NCBI GenBank assembly: GCA_036897445.1
Contig: JAYMTL010000007.1
Coordinates: 186,001-250,000 of the forward strand
Direction: 5' to 3'
Length of the DNA: 64,000 bases
Source of the DNA: Pelargonium tetragonum
Taxonomy: Eukaryota; Streptophyta; Magnoliopsida; Geraniales; Geraniaceae
A program made the position numbers and the translations under genes. Under the pieces are notes generated by a model that did not search any database, had not been told where the DNA came from, and worked only from the letters and a program-made list of their open reading frames with translations. Shown here piece after piece: positions 25,601 through 39,486 of the stretch. Every line of letters begins with the position of its first letter. Position 1 is the first letter of the stretch.

Positions 25601-28600
25601 CTGTCCAGTACAAAGTGGGACTTTTTGTGCATACTCTTAATTATATTATCTTATTATCTTGTGACTCTCTAAAAGAAAATCTTAGTAATTTCAGAAAGGA
25701 AGCTATTAGCTCTCCTTTTTACTTCAAGGAAAGGTCGCTCAGGTTCTTTGTTAGCTGTCTCTGAAAAAGTAAGAGACATTAACTGCGATAGAAAGCAAAG
25801 CAAGGATAAAGACTTGTACTCCTTATATTAATATTAAGAAGTCCCTTATAATATAAGAGAATAACTGACCTAGAGTCTTCCTATACTTGTATCTTTACCT
25901 ATTGAAAGGAGTGATTTTTTTTTACTTTTGCCCTAAGGGATACCTATGAGAATTATATCCAATCTAAAAAGCATACCTATGCCTTTATCGGACTGACTAC
26001 TAGGCAAAGAGCCGGGTTTGGTATTACCATATTAGAAGAAACGCGGTTCCCTATCTAATATACGAAATCTAGGGAATGTGTAGAAATTTTAGGGCTTTTT
26101 TTAACAAGTTCGGCCGTTACACAAATGAGAATATAGATTTTACCTGAGGTAGCAAAAGACTCGAGGCTCATAAAAAGTCAATTTACTTTTAGCAAGGAAT
26201 CCTATCTAGGAGGGGCTCTATTCCTGCGACGCTTTCCATCCCTTTACTTGTTATTCAAAAAAATTTAGCGAGTAGGTGTAAGATAAAACAACTATCTAGG
26301 ATACTAGAGTTCCCGGCTTCACTTCATGGAGGTGGATAACCCAAAAGAATCGGATTTGTCAAGGCTCGACCTATTAAATCTTTTTATCTTCCTTTATATA
26401 AGCCTAGGCTTTTTCGGGAATTCTAAGGTTTTGCGTTGTGTTTCACCCGTATTGTAACAGATATAAAGAGGAAAATCCTTGTTCAGAAATGTAGAATAAA
26501 AGCTTAGAAAAGAATATGGGTATTGTTTAGAGTTTTAGATGTCCCAACAAAAAAGTATAGCTTCAGTTGAAATCTTTCTATCTATAATTATATGGTTTTG
26601 CTCCTTTTGTCTTATAAGGATTCCCGTGTGTTTTTTTCCAAAGCGTAAATAAGTGGACGCAACTCAGGGCAGATATTGAAATCCTAGATGAGGTGTTAAT
26701 ACTCTATAATAGAGAGATCAAAAATAGCATTGATTTTATTTTATTCAAAGCACCACTGTCGAAATTGAAGTAGTAGGGTCTCCGCGGGCTAAAGCACAAG
26801 AAGATTTTTTAATAGTTTTGAACCCTTTTACTCGGAAAATGTAGTTTAAAGTGTACCAAGGATAACCCTTATCCAGGTTTTACACTGGGTTAACTGTTTT
26901 CCTAACTTGTAAGGCTGTGTCTAGAAGTGAGCAAAGAATAACCTCTTTTAAGTAAGCGATTCTTATAACGAGTAATAGGCAATTTTTGGGTAAATCCTTG
27001 CTTGGTAAGCTTTTGGCCTCAAGGCTAATATCTTTTCTTGTAGATTTGAAAGTACTCTTTATTACGACTCCTATCAAATCCAGACGTTAAATAACTAAAA
27101 AAAGAAAGCTAGTTTTATTCCTTTCGGCGACCTTAGCCGGTTATACCTGTCTTGAGTTTGTGAATTAACCTCTTTTTAAATACATGGATTTTGATTTTGT
27201 CGGTTAAGTAAGTAAGAGTTATAGTTATACTTGTTTATATTCTTTAGATGAGTTTCTATTTCTCTTAATTTAATAAAGGAATGCTTGCATTACAACAGTG
27301 AGACCTAAATAATTTTAACATTAAGCTAAACCTCACAAGTTGGGCAAGGTGTATTTGAAGCTAATATCCTTAAATTAGGGACAAAAGGAATCCCTTTAGT
27401 AGACCTCGTAGTATAGTTAGTGTAGTTCACTTATATATATAGAAAAAGAAAAGTTAGGGTTTAATCTTCAACTACCCTGTGTTACTTTGATAAATCTTCA
27501 ATTAGTAAAGGGTTCAAAAACAAATAAAAATTCAATAAAATTGGACTTGAATATTTCTTTGGTGGTATAGAATTGTCTCACAAGTGCGAAAACCCTTAAT
27601 TAAGTGTTGCGTCAAGGGTTTCAAATACTACTAGGGAGCTTCTCGAAATCTTTATGTTTCTAAAAGTGTTTTTATAGTTCCGTGTATCTGACTTTATTAG
27701 TGTCGGAACTTCTAAAGCCCTAAGGCTAATACTATAAAATGAATGATTTCCGAATCAGTAAAATTTTTAGTAAGGATTATGCTTTATTGATAGAAAGGGA
27801 CCAGGATAGCTCATAGAGGTTTAGTACAAATTTCGATCTATTATAGTATTCCCTCCGACCCCCTTCAGTTTTCGATAAAAAGGAGCCCTTACTAAGGCAA
27901 GTAAGTTCGTTTAATCATGCGAATTCTTGTCAAATAAGTTACTGGTATAAACCGACTATCAAACTTCAATGCTCTTTACTTTAAAAGGAGATTTTTTTGT
28001 AAGCAGTATTTAAGGAAATTTTGTTACCTAAACCTAGGTAGTACTTGAGAGGTAATTCTGTGTAAATTTATTCATAGTACGTAAGATTCTACTTGTTATC
28101 TTTTTTGTACAAGAGTGAGGGATAGGAATTCTCAAGGGCTTGTATGAGAAAAGCTTGTGTATAATAAAAGTGGAGCTGTTAAGGTAATTTTTAAGAAAAG
28201 AAAAGTTTTTATTTCTAGTTTTAGAAGTCATAAGTCCCCGTTTACAGGTTTCCTTGACGGGGATACTTTTGTCGAAAGGAGGTCTTTTTTTAGTCTTTTC
28301 TTCTTGCTAATTCAGGAGTTCCTAAGCGAGAGCTATTCTATAAGAGTCAACTTCGTGCTCGATTTTGATAAATTGAGAATTACAAGTTTTTCTATTAAGC
28401 CTTAGCTTTGTCTAATACAAGAATTAACTCTATATAAGCGTATCTCTTTCCTTTAGAATAGAAAGGGTATCCTTCCATATCCAGCAACCTTGGAGAATCC
28501 CCTTTTATTAAATATGTATGTTCCTGAACTAGCGAACCTCTACCCTTATTTATTAGGTACTGAGAACGGTTGCAATATGATACCACTTTATTTAAGTAGA

Positions 28601-30473
28601 ACCACCTTGTTTTATTACCTTAATATATGATAATACAAGGTATGCCTTTTTAATGAGAATGTAACTTATTCCATAGGGCTTTAAAAGAGAGTAGAATTTT
28701 CGCAAGCCGAATGAATCCCTTAAATGCTCTACGAATTTCCCCTCCTAGGTAGGTATCCACCTACTTTCGTGCCTTAATTATACTCCTCAGTTTACGGCTT
28801 CCCAAAGGCATTATTTTGTAACCAACTAAAATCTTGTATACCAATTCGAAAAGGTATAATATTAATTAGTAGGATCCCTTTTTTGTAGTAATTAAGTATA
28901 ACTTATAAACGGAGAATTTTTTAACAAGGGCCTAAATCCTGTTTATAATTATAAATTGGAAGACAGTCTCTAGGGATGCTAGGTATGAATGTCCTGCTAA
29001 GTATTTTCAAGGATAAATAGAGATGCTATACTCTAATTTAGTGGAATCGCTTAGATAGAATAATTTAGTTTCTAGAAAACCCCATTAGATAGGAAATTCG
29101 AAAAGAGACTAAAGGTAAACAAAGCTGCACCTTATTAAGAAATAAGAAACTAAAATGCATGATTTAGGTACAAGGGTTGTTCCCTATATTTTATAACTAT
29201 ACTATATAAATCCGCGACCTAATAAGTGTAATCCAAGTATAATTATAAAAAATTTTTTTAAAGTGAGCCGCAATAAAGCTACGTTACACAAGACCCTATT
29301 AATCAATTCGGAACACCCAACCGATACGAGCTCCTTTTCTTAGGGAGTTCTAGCAGGGTTATTTTACCCGCGGGACTTTACAGGCGTTTATAAAGTAAAG
29401 TGAAAGGTTTATTGAAGAGTCTAGTAGTCATTCTCATTTCTAGTTTGAGGTCAAAAAATAAGGAAAGATTTTTCTATGGTTTAGAGGGTTTAACCCGGGG
29501 TATTATAAAGACAGGAAAAGGTAATTTCGCTAGGGGGCTTTTACTATATTTATATTTTTCGCAAGTCAAAGAGGAACACTTTTAAATAAGGGGGGCAAGT
29601 TATAAAATGAGAAAGGTATAACCCAAAAAGCAGGCTCAGAAACTTTAAAATTTAATATTAAAAAACTTAAGTCGCTCTTTAATTTATATATCCATAAGTG
29701 GCTTGCACTAAACAGCTAAAGCAGACTTTATTTAAAACAAATAACTCTAAAGGACTGGCTTCTTACAGAGACGGCATTAACACAGGATATCCTAGATTTT
29801 TTTAAAGATATAGGTGAGACAGCTCAATAGGAAACGGAAGGGGATAGATATAAAAAGTTTAAACCCCTTAACATCCAAATATAAAAAGAAGTTAGAATCT
29901 TCCGCGACTAATGAATAAAAATTCTTAGAGGAGCCTTTATACAAAAAAAGACCCCTTGAGAAGTGGATTTTATGAATTAAATTAGTAATGCAAAGAATAT
30001 ACTTTAGAAACGCATGTAACCGAGCACCAGGCAATAAGGGGATTCTCCTACCCCAGGACTTCCCGGGGATACCACTCATTTTGAACTAATGATAAATGAC
30101 AACATTTCCTATAGTACTTATAAGACTAGGAAATCCCTATATTAGAACAGGGCCAAAATCTATAAAAATTCCTGCTCATATTGCAGGGGTCCCGCAAAGT
30201 TTGATCTATTAGAATTACTTTGTTTTTAAATCCCTTCCCCTTAAGGATTCCTATCTTACTTATAACTTAGAAAACACTTGTTAAAATGCAATTAAGGACG
30301 TAAACTCACTTACTTGAATGTAAAAACCTACTCAGAATGATTATAACTTTTGTAGGGAAAGAAACTCCTGAATTTTAATTATATACTACTAGACGACTCT
30401 TTTATCCGCTACATTTATTACCTTAAACCGGTTCTTGCACCTTATATTAATTAGATCTAACACTAACAAAAGT
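16652..30473. other. no gene seen; long featureless TpA-rich block
   Basis: Nearly 14 kb without a gene I can support. Open frames reach 82 codons (28157-28405, plus strand) and carry no recognisable motif. A strict tRNA B-box GGTTCAAATCC at 19247-19257 lies inside a 46-base span whose ends (AAGCGC near 19226 and GCGCTT near 19263) are complementary, but this is too short for a tRNA. Homopolymers include ten T at 24581-24590. GGATCC sites are at 17963, 18212, 18500, 19232, 20758, 22451, 22639 and 28872. A count at 20101-20220 gives 14 TpA to 9 ApT and 7 CpA+TpG to 12 ApC+GpT. Confidence 0.5.
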
Positions 30474-30546
30474 AAGAGCACAGTTTAACGGCAGAAACAG
30501 AGTACAGAATACGTCCGCTACAAGGGTTCAAGTCCCAGAACTCGTA
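30474..30546 (+). other. tRNA-like locus with intact D stem
   Basis: A 73-base span fits standard tRNA spacing, with the strict B-box GGTTCAAGTCC at 30525-30535 and 28 bases between D arm and T loop. The D stem pairs fully (GTTT at 30483-30486 with AAAC at 30495-30498) around a loop containing GG. The T stem pairs three of five and the acceptor four of seven. The anticodon stem does not pair, and position 33 is A instead of T, so the GAA (phenylalanine-type) anticodon seen by spacing is not reliable. This locus has one complete stem, so it is among the better candidates for a decayed or edited tRNA gene. Confidence 0.3.
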
Positions 30547-33500
30547 TTAACTCTATAGAAATCCGGTTGTAGTTGTTCGCTTTTTCGAGGCAGCCCTAAT
30601 AAGTTACAGGATTTTTAAGTATTTCGCAAGGGCGGTAAAGTATTTAGAGTATAAACTTGAAGGATTTTTATCCGAGGTATTCCTTTAAAGAGCTTGCCTT
30701 TCTTGAAGGAGACTCAAATAAGTGAGTGTAAAGTCATTCCGTTATATCAAAAATCTTAAATAGCTTAAATAAAATTCTTTGTAAATACATGCCGCTGGTA
30801 AGTAATAGTTTTGAAAGGAGAAAGAGAACGGTCGACAAACACTTTAGAAAGTTTTTAGTTGAAAAGACAGGTTTTTTGTCGCATATTCATCACAAGGATT
30901 GCCCGATATATTACAGAAAGGGGAGGTCGGAGATTTATACTAAAACCCAGTCTAGAAGGGTTTGCAGGGACCCTACTACGGGGTGTGTTATTATCTAGTC
31001 TCCTATTACACAAATTTACTTGCCTTAATTAGCTCATTGATAGAACCCCTTCTCGACAATTTTTTGAATATAAGTTAAGGCAGACCCCGTCTATTTAGAA
31101 TTACTGTGCATATTGATTTATATATATAAACTCTTGGCAATTGCTCGGGAAAAAACTATGTATTTAAGTTAAGACACATCTCCTTCTAGGCGGGCTAATC
31201 CTAGAAAAAAAGTAAATTACGCTGTTAATTATAAATAATATAGGATCTCTTATTTTATAAATTTCTTGTACGTGTAACTGCACTGCGAGCAGATTTGAAT
31301 CGACGGCTTGAACTAAAATCTACCAAAAGCAAACAGGATTAGAATGGACAGCTAATAGACGACTCTTAACAGAATATTCTGCTTAACAATTCCCGTCTTT
31401 TTTGCGAGTATGAGTAACCCAAGACTTTTTTTATGTTTTATTTTTATAGGGTACCCGTCTCTAAAGGGGATTCCCTTTTTATATTCTATACATACATTAC
31501 AAACAAGCCCATCCTAACTAATATTAGGGGATTTTAAGCTATAATTATAAGTAATGAGAAGGATAAAGCGTATAGAAGACCCCTGCCTTAAGTGTTTTGC
31601 GTTGTTTAATAAGCCAAGCTTTGTTTTTATAAAGTAAGCCCCTTTGATGTTGTGGTTTTAGTTATTTTTATTATATAGGAAATCCCTGTATACTAGATGA
31701 ATTGTTATTAAAGTTTTTGCCAAAGAATTTTTCGGGGTTCTAAACCATGGGTTTCCTATCTGCGCTCTAGTAAGGATGTTAAAAAAGAGTAGCATTAAGG
31801 AAATAAATGGGTAGGGTCAAATCAGCCCTTTAAGATTTTCTGTTAAGAGCCACTTCGTCAAATTATTATTCTTTTGGGAATACACTCGATAAAAATTGAG
31901 GAACCTTGAAGGGAACTCTATTGACTCCCGTACGAAGTCCTTGAGCCAAGCGTGTGGTAATTTTCATTTTTTGGGATTTTCTTTATAGTTCAATTTAATT
32001 GTTATAAACTCTATAGCTTAATAGCTTAGTAAAACAAGGTTTTATCGGATTTTTAAGTATAGAATTTACGTATCTGGTTACTTTCTCTATGGTAGTTTTG
32101 AGAAGAAAAGGACCCCTTCTACTTTGTTTGGTAAAAGAGGATCCGCGTTAGTCTCACAACTTTTAAAAGGGATCGCTGTATGGGTATTGAGTAAATAAAA
32201 AGAAGTTGATGGAACCGTAAATTAAGTATAGTTCTTTTTTTATGAAAGAAATTCCCAAGAGCTGCGTTGAACATAGTTTCTGATAGGAGTATACTCTTAT
32301 GAAGGGGAGTTTCCTAAATGCAAGCCTTTAATTATAATAGTGGAAAGCTCCCTAACCGGGGGTCCACGTTACTGTAAAAGAGCCTAGAATTGCGCAAAAC
32401 CGACGCTTTTTGCTCAGTAATATTTAGAGAATATAGGAGAATCTCCTATGTAATGAGAAGCTTTTAGAGCCTTTTTAGGGGCTTTTTTAGTGCTTCTTGA
32501 TACAAAGAGAACATAAGTTTCTGCTTCTAATTATAAAAATCAAAGCTTTTCTAAGAATTTGGTATGTCTGTTAAAAAGACTTTAGAATAGGCACTCATTT
32601 CAAAGTCAATTTAGTATTAATGTAAGAGTGTAAGGAGATACCCAAGTAATCCAGAGTTGTCTCTATAGGAAAGAATAAAGATGCCTTTTTTTAAACAAAG
32701 TTTAACTTAATTGTTCAGCTAAACCTTCAAATTTCCAAGCCTTGTTTCATTTTGGCCTAGAGAATAAAGGACTCCTCTTTTTTATTTTATCGCGTTCCTT
32801 TTGAGGTTTACTTCTGTTCAAAACTAGAATTTTCATGTAAAATAGGTAATCTATCGATATAGAGTAGAGCCCGCTAAGTCCAGTTTAGTTTAAAGATTTA
32901 GCCCAAAAGGCAAAGATAAAATCCTCTTTATAAGTCCCCTTTCCTTTTAATTACTAAAAATATTCTTTAAAAAGGTGGGCCTCGGTTCCTCATGCGGTAA
33001 GTCTTAAGTTTTTTATCCAATACGGGTACATAGTGTAGAGCTCCGAGCTATAGGGGAAAGTAAGACCCTTATTTATTATTTACTAAAAGGCATAGGTTTT
33101 GCTTACTTGCTAACTCTACGAACAGACATAGGAAAGTTGTAAAGTAGGTAAGAAAAAGTAAAGCTTACTTTTTCTGTTCCTCAACCTCCAATTAAAGATC
33201 CAAGGAATTTAAAAAGTAATTTAACTAAACAGAATAAGGATTTTTAAAGAGTCACTGCTGTAGAATATGATTTAGTAATACAGAAAGTAGCTACCCTTTC
33301 AAAATTAAGGACCTCCTACAGACCTTCCCAGAAAAACTCTTTTTAGTATCATTTTGTCAATAAGAAGATTTTGCTAGGCTTGATAAAAGAAGACTCCTTA
33401 TATATTAAAAAGTATTGAGCTGCACTTTCCTAGGCTAATAAAGAGACGCATAACTCTGCTAAATAACTAGAGTAAGGGTCCTTTAATAAGTAAGCGCACT

Positions 33501-35504
33501 CAAATTCCTAACATTTAAAACTTAACAGTAAAAAATCGGGAAGACACTACTAATATAAGACTCAGGAGCATAACACTTAAGCTTTAAGGGTTTCTACCTA
33601 CACTTCTTTTTCAATAATAAATATAAATAAGCTGTACTTTGAACTTATGGAGGGATCGCCCAACTTACTAACCAGATGCTAATTCTTGGTATAGATACCG
33701 CAGCCTTAGTCTTTTTTTTGTTGATAGTTGCCTTACTCTTATGATAGAGCATTTTTTTACTTAACTCATTTAATTATAATTATAGAGATTCTCAGAGAGT
33801 TTATAGCTTCGTTTGTATTTTATCGTGTAAATTGAAGGAAATTAAGAGAGAAATCTGTTACTTAAAATATTCTATCTAAGGAATTTGCTGAATATGCATA
33901 TAATAGAAAAAGGAGTCTTCGTAAGAATATCTAAAAAAGGAAGGACGCTTATTAGCACTGCGTTAACGAAATTTTAATTCTCGGATATTTTAAAATAGAA
34001 AGAGGGGTTTCTGTACAGCACGAAACTCGGACATATAAATTTTATCTAGATCCCTCTCTTTCAAGCTATCCAAAACTAGATGTCTTTTTTTTGGAGGGTT
34101 ATCCAATTATGTAAGCATAAACAGTTTGACTTTCATTTATCTCCTGTTGTGTGATAAATCTTACCCCTTTAAAAACCAGGATTCCTACTAATAAGTAGAA
34201 GTATTTAGCTCTCTTGTGCAATGAGCTATGCCTTCTATCTCACTAAAATAGAATACTATAGCACCCTGCTAAATGCCTATAAGTTTTCAAGAGAAAAAGG
34301 GGGGTTCCTGGGCACAGGGGTTGGCCCTAAATGTAACGGGTCTTTTATTACTGCTATTCATGTAGAGTCTAAGATAGGTAACCTAACGAAATAAAAGACT
34401 ATAACTACTCGGGACCTTGGATTCAACAAGTGATTAAAAATTTTATATGATGGAAAAAGAACACTTAAGATTTGAAATTCTATGAGATTTATCTAGCCCA
34501 AAGTTAGGATATCCTTTACTTTTTAGTTTTCTATGAATGCGTACCCTTATAAGCCTTCTATATCTATATTGGCAAAGACTTGAGTGCAGTATACCTACAA
34601 ACCCAGGAATATCCAGAGACTGAAAACCTTGTATTAGATCCCAACTAAGTATATGCATTTTCCTAGACTGCATTCGAGTAGTAAGCTTATGAGATTCAAA
34701 TTAAAAGCTCTAAAGAACGAAATAGAATTTCAGTTGGCAGAGAGCGGAAGATTGGTGGGTGGGACCTTTTGTTATGGGGTCCCAATACAAAAATTAGGGT
34801 TATATTCTGGGCCTTAAGTGCATTTGCATTATTGCATTAGTAGGACTCAAGAAAGCCTAAACTAAAGGGTATGAGCGCTTCTAGTTACAGTTGCGCTCTT
34901 GCTATCTTAGGTATACTGAATTGGAGTAAGTCCTGCTTAAAATTTCTTTAAATAATATGCAAGGGTAGAGTTGCTAGCCTATATCTATATTATATACAGA
35001 ATTCCGCAGCAAGGAAATTTAGGTATTTCAATATCATGTTAAGGTAAGGGCTGAGATTGACAAGAGTAGTATAGTAGCTCCTATTTTTCTTTTTATTTAT
35101 TACCTAGCCGCTCTAAATTTAGAAAGCTGTTTTGATTTTTGCGAGTATTAAGTCTATTTCTTTAGGAATCTCGTCGGCTTCCTTGTATTTAAAATTATCA
35201 TTTTGAGGCTAACTTTTTCTATTTTTTGGGTATGGTGCCCTTAGTTAGCTTGCCCTTTTTAATAAGGAGTCCCAATAATACTTAAGTAAACACTCCTACC
35301 TTACTATCTCAAACTCAGAAAGAATCCAGGAGCTACTGAGTTGGGTTAACCCTTCAAAACTAGGATATAGGAAGCCTAGAGGACTAAAAAATTCAAAATA
35401 TTTCAATTTGTATTTATACCCCGGTTTGATAGAATTTTACAAAAAAGATAAGAAATCTACAAGTACACTTTATGAGTTATAGGAAATTCCTTTAATTATG
35501 TATT
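30547..35504. other. no gene seen
   Basis: Only chance-length frames occur here, the longest about 76 codons (34443-34673, minus strand). A weak tRNA-like word on the minus strand near 31291-31300 has an A in place of the conserved G before the T loop. A sample at 33001-33300 shows the strongest RIP-like skew I counted: TpA about 38 to ApT about 18, and CpA+TpG about 19 to ApC+GpT about 33. A GGATCC site is at 32139. I find no repeats longer than a dozen bases by eye. Confidence 0.5.
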
Positions 35505-35681
35505 ATGTCGGTTCAGGATTATCCTGGTGAAGCTACTTCGACTCCAGCTCCAGGTTTTAACAAAGTCGCGCTGTCTTTGTATAGTTATAATAAGACTTTC
35601 GTTGAGTCTACCCCTCAACTGCAAAAAATGGACATAGCTTTGACTTCCAAAGCAGTCACTGTAAGAAATCCTGGTAATTAA
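35505..35681 (+). CDS. small ATG frame, 58 residues, unassigned
   Basis: An ATG at 35505 opens 58 codons ending in TAA at 35679-35681. The product begins MSVQDYPGEATSTPAPGF and is rich in Ser, Thr, Ala and Pro at its start, then has a mixed polar stretch (LYSYNKTFVESTPQLQKMD). Base content inside the frame is richer in G+C than its surroundings, with codons such as TCG, GTC, GCG and CTG that are uncommon nearby. That is the reason for listing it: length alone is within chance. No signal peptide or membrane segment is visible, and no ribosome-binding site is well placed; an AGGA lies about 20 bases upstream. I do not recognise a family. Confidence 0.2.
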   Translation: MSVQDYPGEATSTPAPGFNKVALSLYSYNKTFVESTPQLQKMDIALTSKAVTVRNPGN

Positions 35682-38600
35682 GTACAGGACTTAGGCCCGG
35701 CTCAACACTAGATTTTACTCTTGTTATCATGGCGTAATATGGTTCACTATACCTTTGACTTTCCCTAATCCGGATCAACAAACAACCCATTTCAATCAAC
35801 CTATAATTTACAGGGCGTATAACTCTTACGATTAAACCTGGGTTAAAAAACCCTGATTACGTGCTATATAAACTAAAAGAAATTAAGGGAATGCGGTGAC
35901 TTCTAAATTGAACAAGAATCCTGAATTAAACAGTAAATGCTCTTAAGAAAAGATGGAGAGGTATTCTGCTGAAATATTACAACATTAGTTATTCAAGTTT
36001 TTTTAGAGACTTTAATTCCTGTATAGGGCAAGAGACGGCATCCTGCTTTTGAATTTGAAATAGTTCCTAACTTATCTCAATCTATAAAGGTTTTTTAACG
36101 AATATATTCTAGGGGTTTTTAGAAATTTCATTAGAATAAAGAATCTAAACTAGCTTTATTGAAGTACAAGGGGGGCTATACAGGAAAATACAGAACTAGT
36201 AAAAGGAGTCCCAATAAAAAGGGCTCTTAAGACCCTCAAAACTAGCTTAAAAAAGATTGCATTCAAGTAAACAGCTCGATTTGATGGCCGCAGGCTCTAC
36301 TTTATTGCAGAAGCTGACATCTACATTTCACTCAATCTTTGGAAATCTGGAACTTACACAAAAAAGGGGTACTTTTTTTAATGAACAAATATCAATATAT
36401 GCAGGAATCTTAAGGTTATTGGGTAAAAAAGAATAAGAAAAGGGTTACCTATGAGGGTCGCAATAAGACTTACCTGTAAAACCAAAAAAGTAAGGGAAAC
36501 AGGGTCTTGAAGTGTCTATAACTTTACCAAAACATTTTTTTACTAATATTTACCGAGAAAAGCATTCGCACCGGGAAGAGTATTTACTTATCATACTTTT
36601 CTTCAATTAAACCGGCTCTAAAGAAGAGAAGTCTTCCTTATAGGGTAAGTCATCAAGTCCGCGCTATACAAAATGAGAATTTACAGTACTCTTTTTGTGC
36701 CAAAAGTACCTTACATGGGTATGGAGTGGACGCACCGCGGGTCCAAAAAGAGTTAATTGCACTTAATCCCAGTTATGGATATATCGAGAAAGTCAACAAG
36801 ATAAGAAGCAAGCTACAACCCTAAGTGGACTAAAAGTAAACATAACTTTCAAAATCTTAGAGAAACTCCAACTACATGTATTTTATTTATACATATATTA
36901 AAAAGACTGTGGCCCTCAGACCTAGAAGTAACTGCATATTTTATACCATACAGTAGGGACCCTACAAATTGTTAGCCAACCTATTAAAAACTTGCCATCT
37001 TGTTGGCGAGAATCCTAGACCCCTTAAAATCTAAAGGAACTTTTAAGCGAGATAACTCCTCTATTTAACAAAAGTCAATTCTTTTTAGTACAAACCCAAT
37101 TAGGAGTCAACAAAGTTTAAATATCTTTGTTTCTTCAATCTAAATCCTTTGCTTGTTATGGCACTTCCTTAATATTTAGTATCACAGGTTCTTTTTTATT
37201 ATCAAAGTCATTTTCAATTAAATTCTGCTTTTTTAGCTGAGAGTTTAACTCATCCGATTCCTGGGTTTTCCTGACCTCAAATTCAATTTTCATTTAGCGG
37301 ATATTCTATAAGGAATCTTGTCAATCAAATAGATAACACATAACAAAAAGAAAACCTCCATTAGATTTACAAGTTCTGCGCTTGTTAGTTTCCAGTAACT
37401 CCTGAGGCAACAAATCCCTTTTTTCTTTTTTAATACATCCGAGATAAACCCCGGACTTTCTAAAGTTTTATTATTCAAAAGCATTTAGTAGCTTTTTATT
37501 TAAGAGTTTAGTTAGTGGGGTACACTGCCTGTGGTCTTCTTTTCTTTGTTATATCTATTTCTCTTAGAGGCATTCTAATATTCAAAATACTACCCGTCTT
37601 ATAAGAAACCTGGATTGTAGTTAGGCACAGCCAGTATACTTTACTTTTTAATATTTAATAGTGGAGAAAAAAGTAATTCATGTATCTCCTCAGTTTCTTC
37701 ATAAGTTGGTTTATAAAAAAACTTCTTTTGTTCCTAGTAAAGGGTCTTCCCTTAGTATTAAGTCAGAGAAATTCCATGTCTTTTTATAATAGAAAGGGTA
37801 GCTATAACATAGAATTCCCTCTTCAGGTGTCCTTAAGCAAACTAGCAATTCTTTTAATAAAAAAGAGGCCTAATAAAGCTAAGAAGGAGGTTTCTACACA
37901 GTATACTTACAAAAAATTTTGAGGTGTTTAAAACCTGTTCCACGAGGATATAAATACAGAAAAATAAAGGGCTTTTTTGTTAGCTTGTTAGGGTCTTCAT
38001 TGGCAATTTCGGTAAATAAGGTTAGTGTAAATCAGAGGTCTCTAAAAATATGAAATTTTGTAGTAGGGAGCCAAGAACCCTATTACGATCCACCTGTTAG
38101 GAAAGACTCGAAAGTTTTATAAATACCGAACGTTTATTTTATTTAGATTTATGGAACACTCATTTTTGTTAAGAGGAGACAAAAGTTCGGCTTTCAAAAG
38201 GAGTAATCCCTACTTAGGAGTCAAAACAATTTAGTTGGAGCTTTCTTTATGGTTATTTTTATCTCTTCAAGATAAGGGTTTTCGTGTTCCTCTGATCGCG
38301 GGTTTCCCATTTCGGATAATAAAGAATTTGAGGGGTGTTCTGTTTACTCACTCTCTTATTCTAGTAGCCCTTGGAATTTAAAATGAAGTACAGTAATTAG
38401 AGTTTCAATTTTGTGTGAATAATAGTGATAAAAGGTTTGTTTAAGTAGAAGCTATTCCGTTAAACAAGATCACAGTCTTGTTAATCACAAATTAACTTTG
38501 GAATTTAAAGGTAGAAAAGTATGAGGATCCGATATTAAACTTTTATTCTTAGAAGAATCAATCAGCTATACTTCCCTGTCTTTAATAAAACCCCTTTGGT

Positions 38601-39486
38601 TAGAGAGAAAAATTCTCATACCACTATTCGTACTAAAAGTCCCCCGTGTCCAAGAGATCTCTCTTCCCTTCCAGAGATAAATAAGATATCCGTCATTTTG
38701 AACCATGTAATTAATAGTCCTTTATCTAGCCCCTTTTGTTCTCAAATATTAAAGTGCCCTTTTTATACATTAAATTAAGTCGAGTAATTTCGGAATTTTT
38801 AAGATTTGCATTTTAATAAAACGGAAATTTGGAGGCTTTTTAAATAGAGAAAAGACAGTACATTACACGTATGATATAACTTAATTACATGAAAGGAATT
38901 GTACCCATGTCTACCCTGTGATTCTGAACACAAAAAAGCGCTTTTTCTATTTTATACGGGCAATATATTATGGTATAATATCTTACCTTTCTTCACTGGA
39001 ACAAAACCTAAAAATGAATATTTAAAGTTTCCTTGTCTGTGGGTGTTATGAAAACCTTTTAAAATGACTCAACTTACTTCGACTTATTTCCAGATTTCCT
39101 TCTTATGGGTTTTCTTTAAAGAAATGTTCTGTAGAAAGGGTCTAAGATAACTTGTGAACTCTTCCGTTTGGGGTATAGAAATTTTTTTGCTAACAATGAG
39201 TGTATAGTCTTGTTTCAGATCTACTTATTTTATGTTTCCCAGGGGTCAATTTTGTTTAACACACAAGCGCAATATTAGTAAGAATGATTTACTCCTACCT
39301 AATACTTAAAAGGGCTGCTTCCTGTAATTATCCTAGGCCCTACAATATTAGAATCCAAAGAAGTTTCTACTTTATAGATGAGATGAAATAGAGCCTCGTC
39401 ATTTTTATGGATTAACCTTCTTTTCAAGTCAAGTAAAGAATTCTTGATACAAGAGGCGTGTTGTATCAGTACGATAAGCTTTTTTT
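35682..39486. other. no gene seen; one LSU rRNA-like word
   Basis: The 12-base word GGAGTGGACGCA at 36723-36734 equals the 23S rRNA sequence that directly follows the sarcin-ricin loop in E. coli. The loop itself (AGTACGAGAGGACC) is absent here, so this is weak evidence of an LSU piece. Other content is short frames (up to 80 codons at 37680-37922, plus strand) without motifs, and scattered G-run/C-run motifs, including GGATCC at 38525. Confidence 0.4.
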
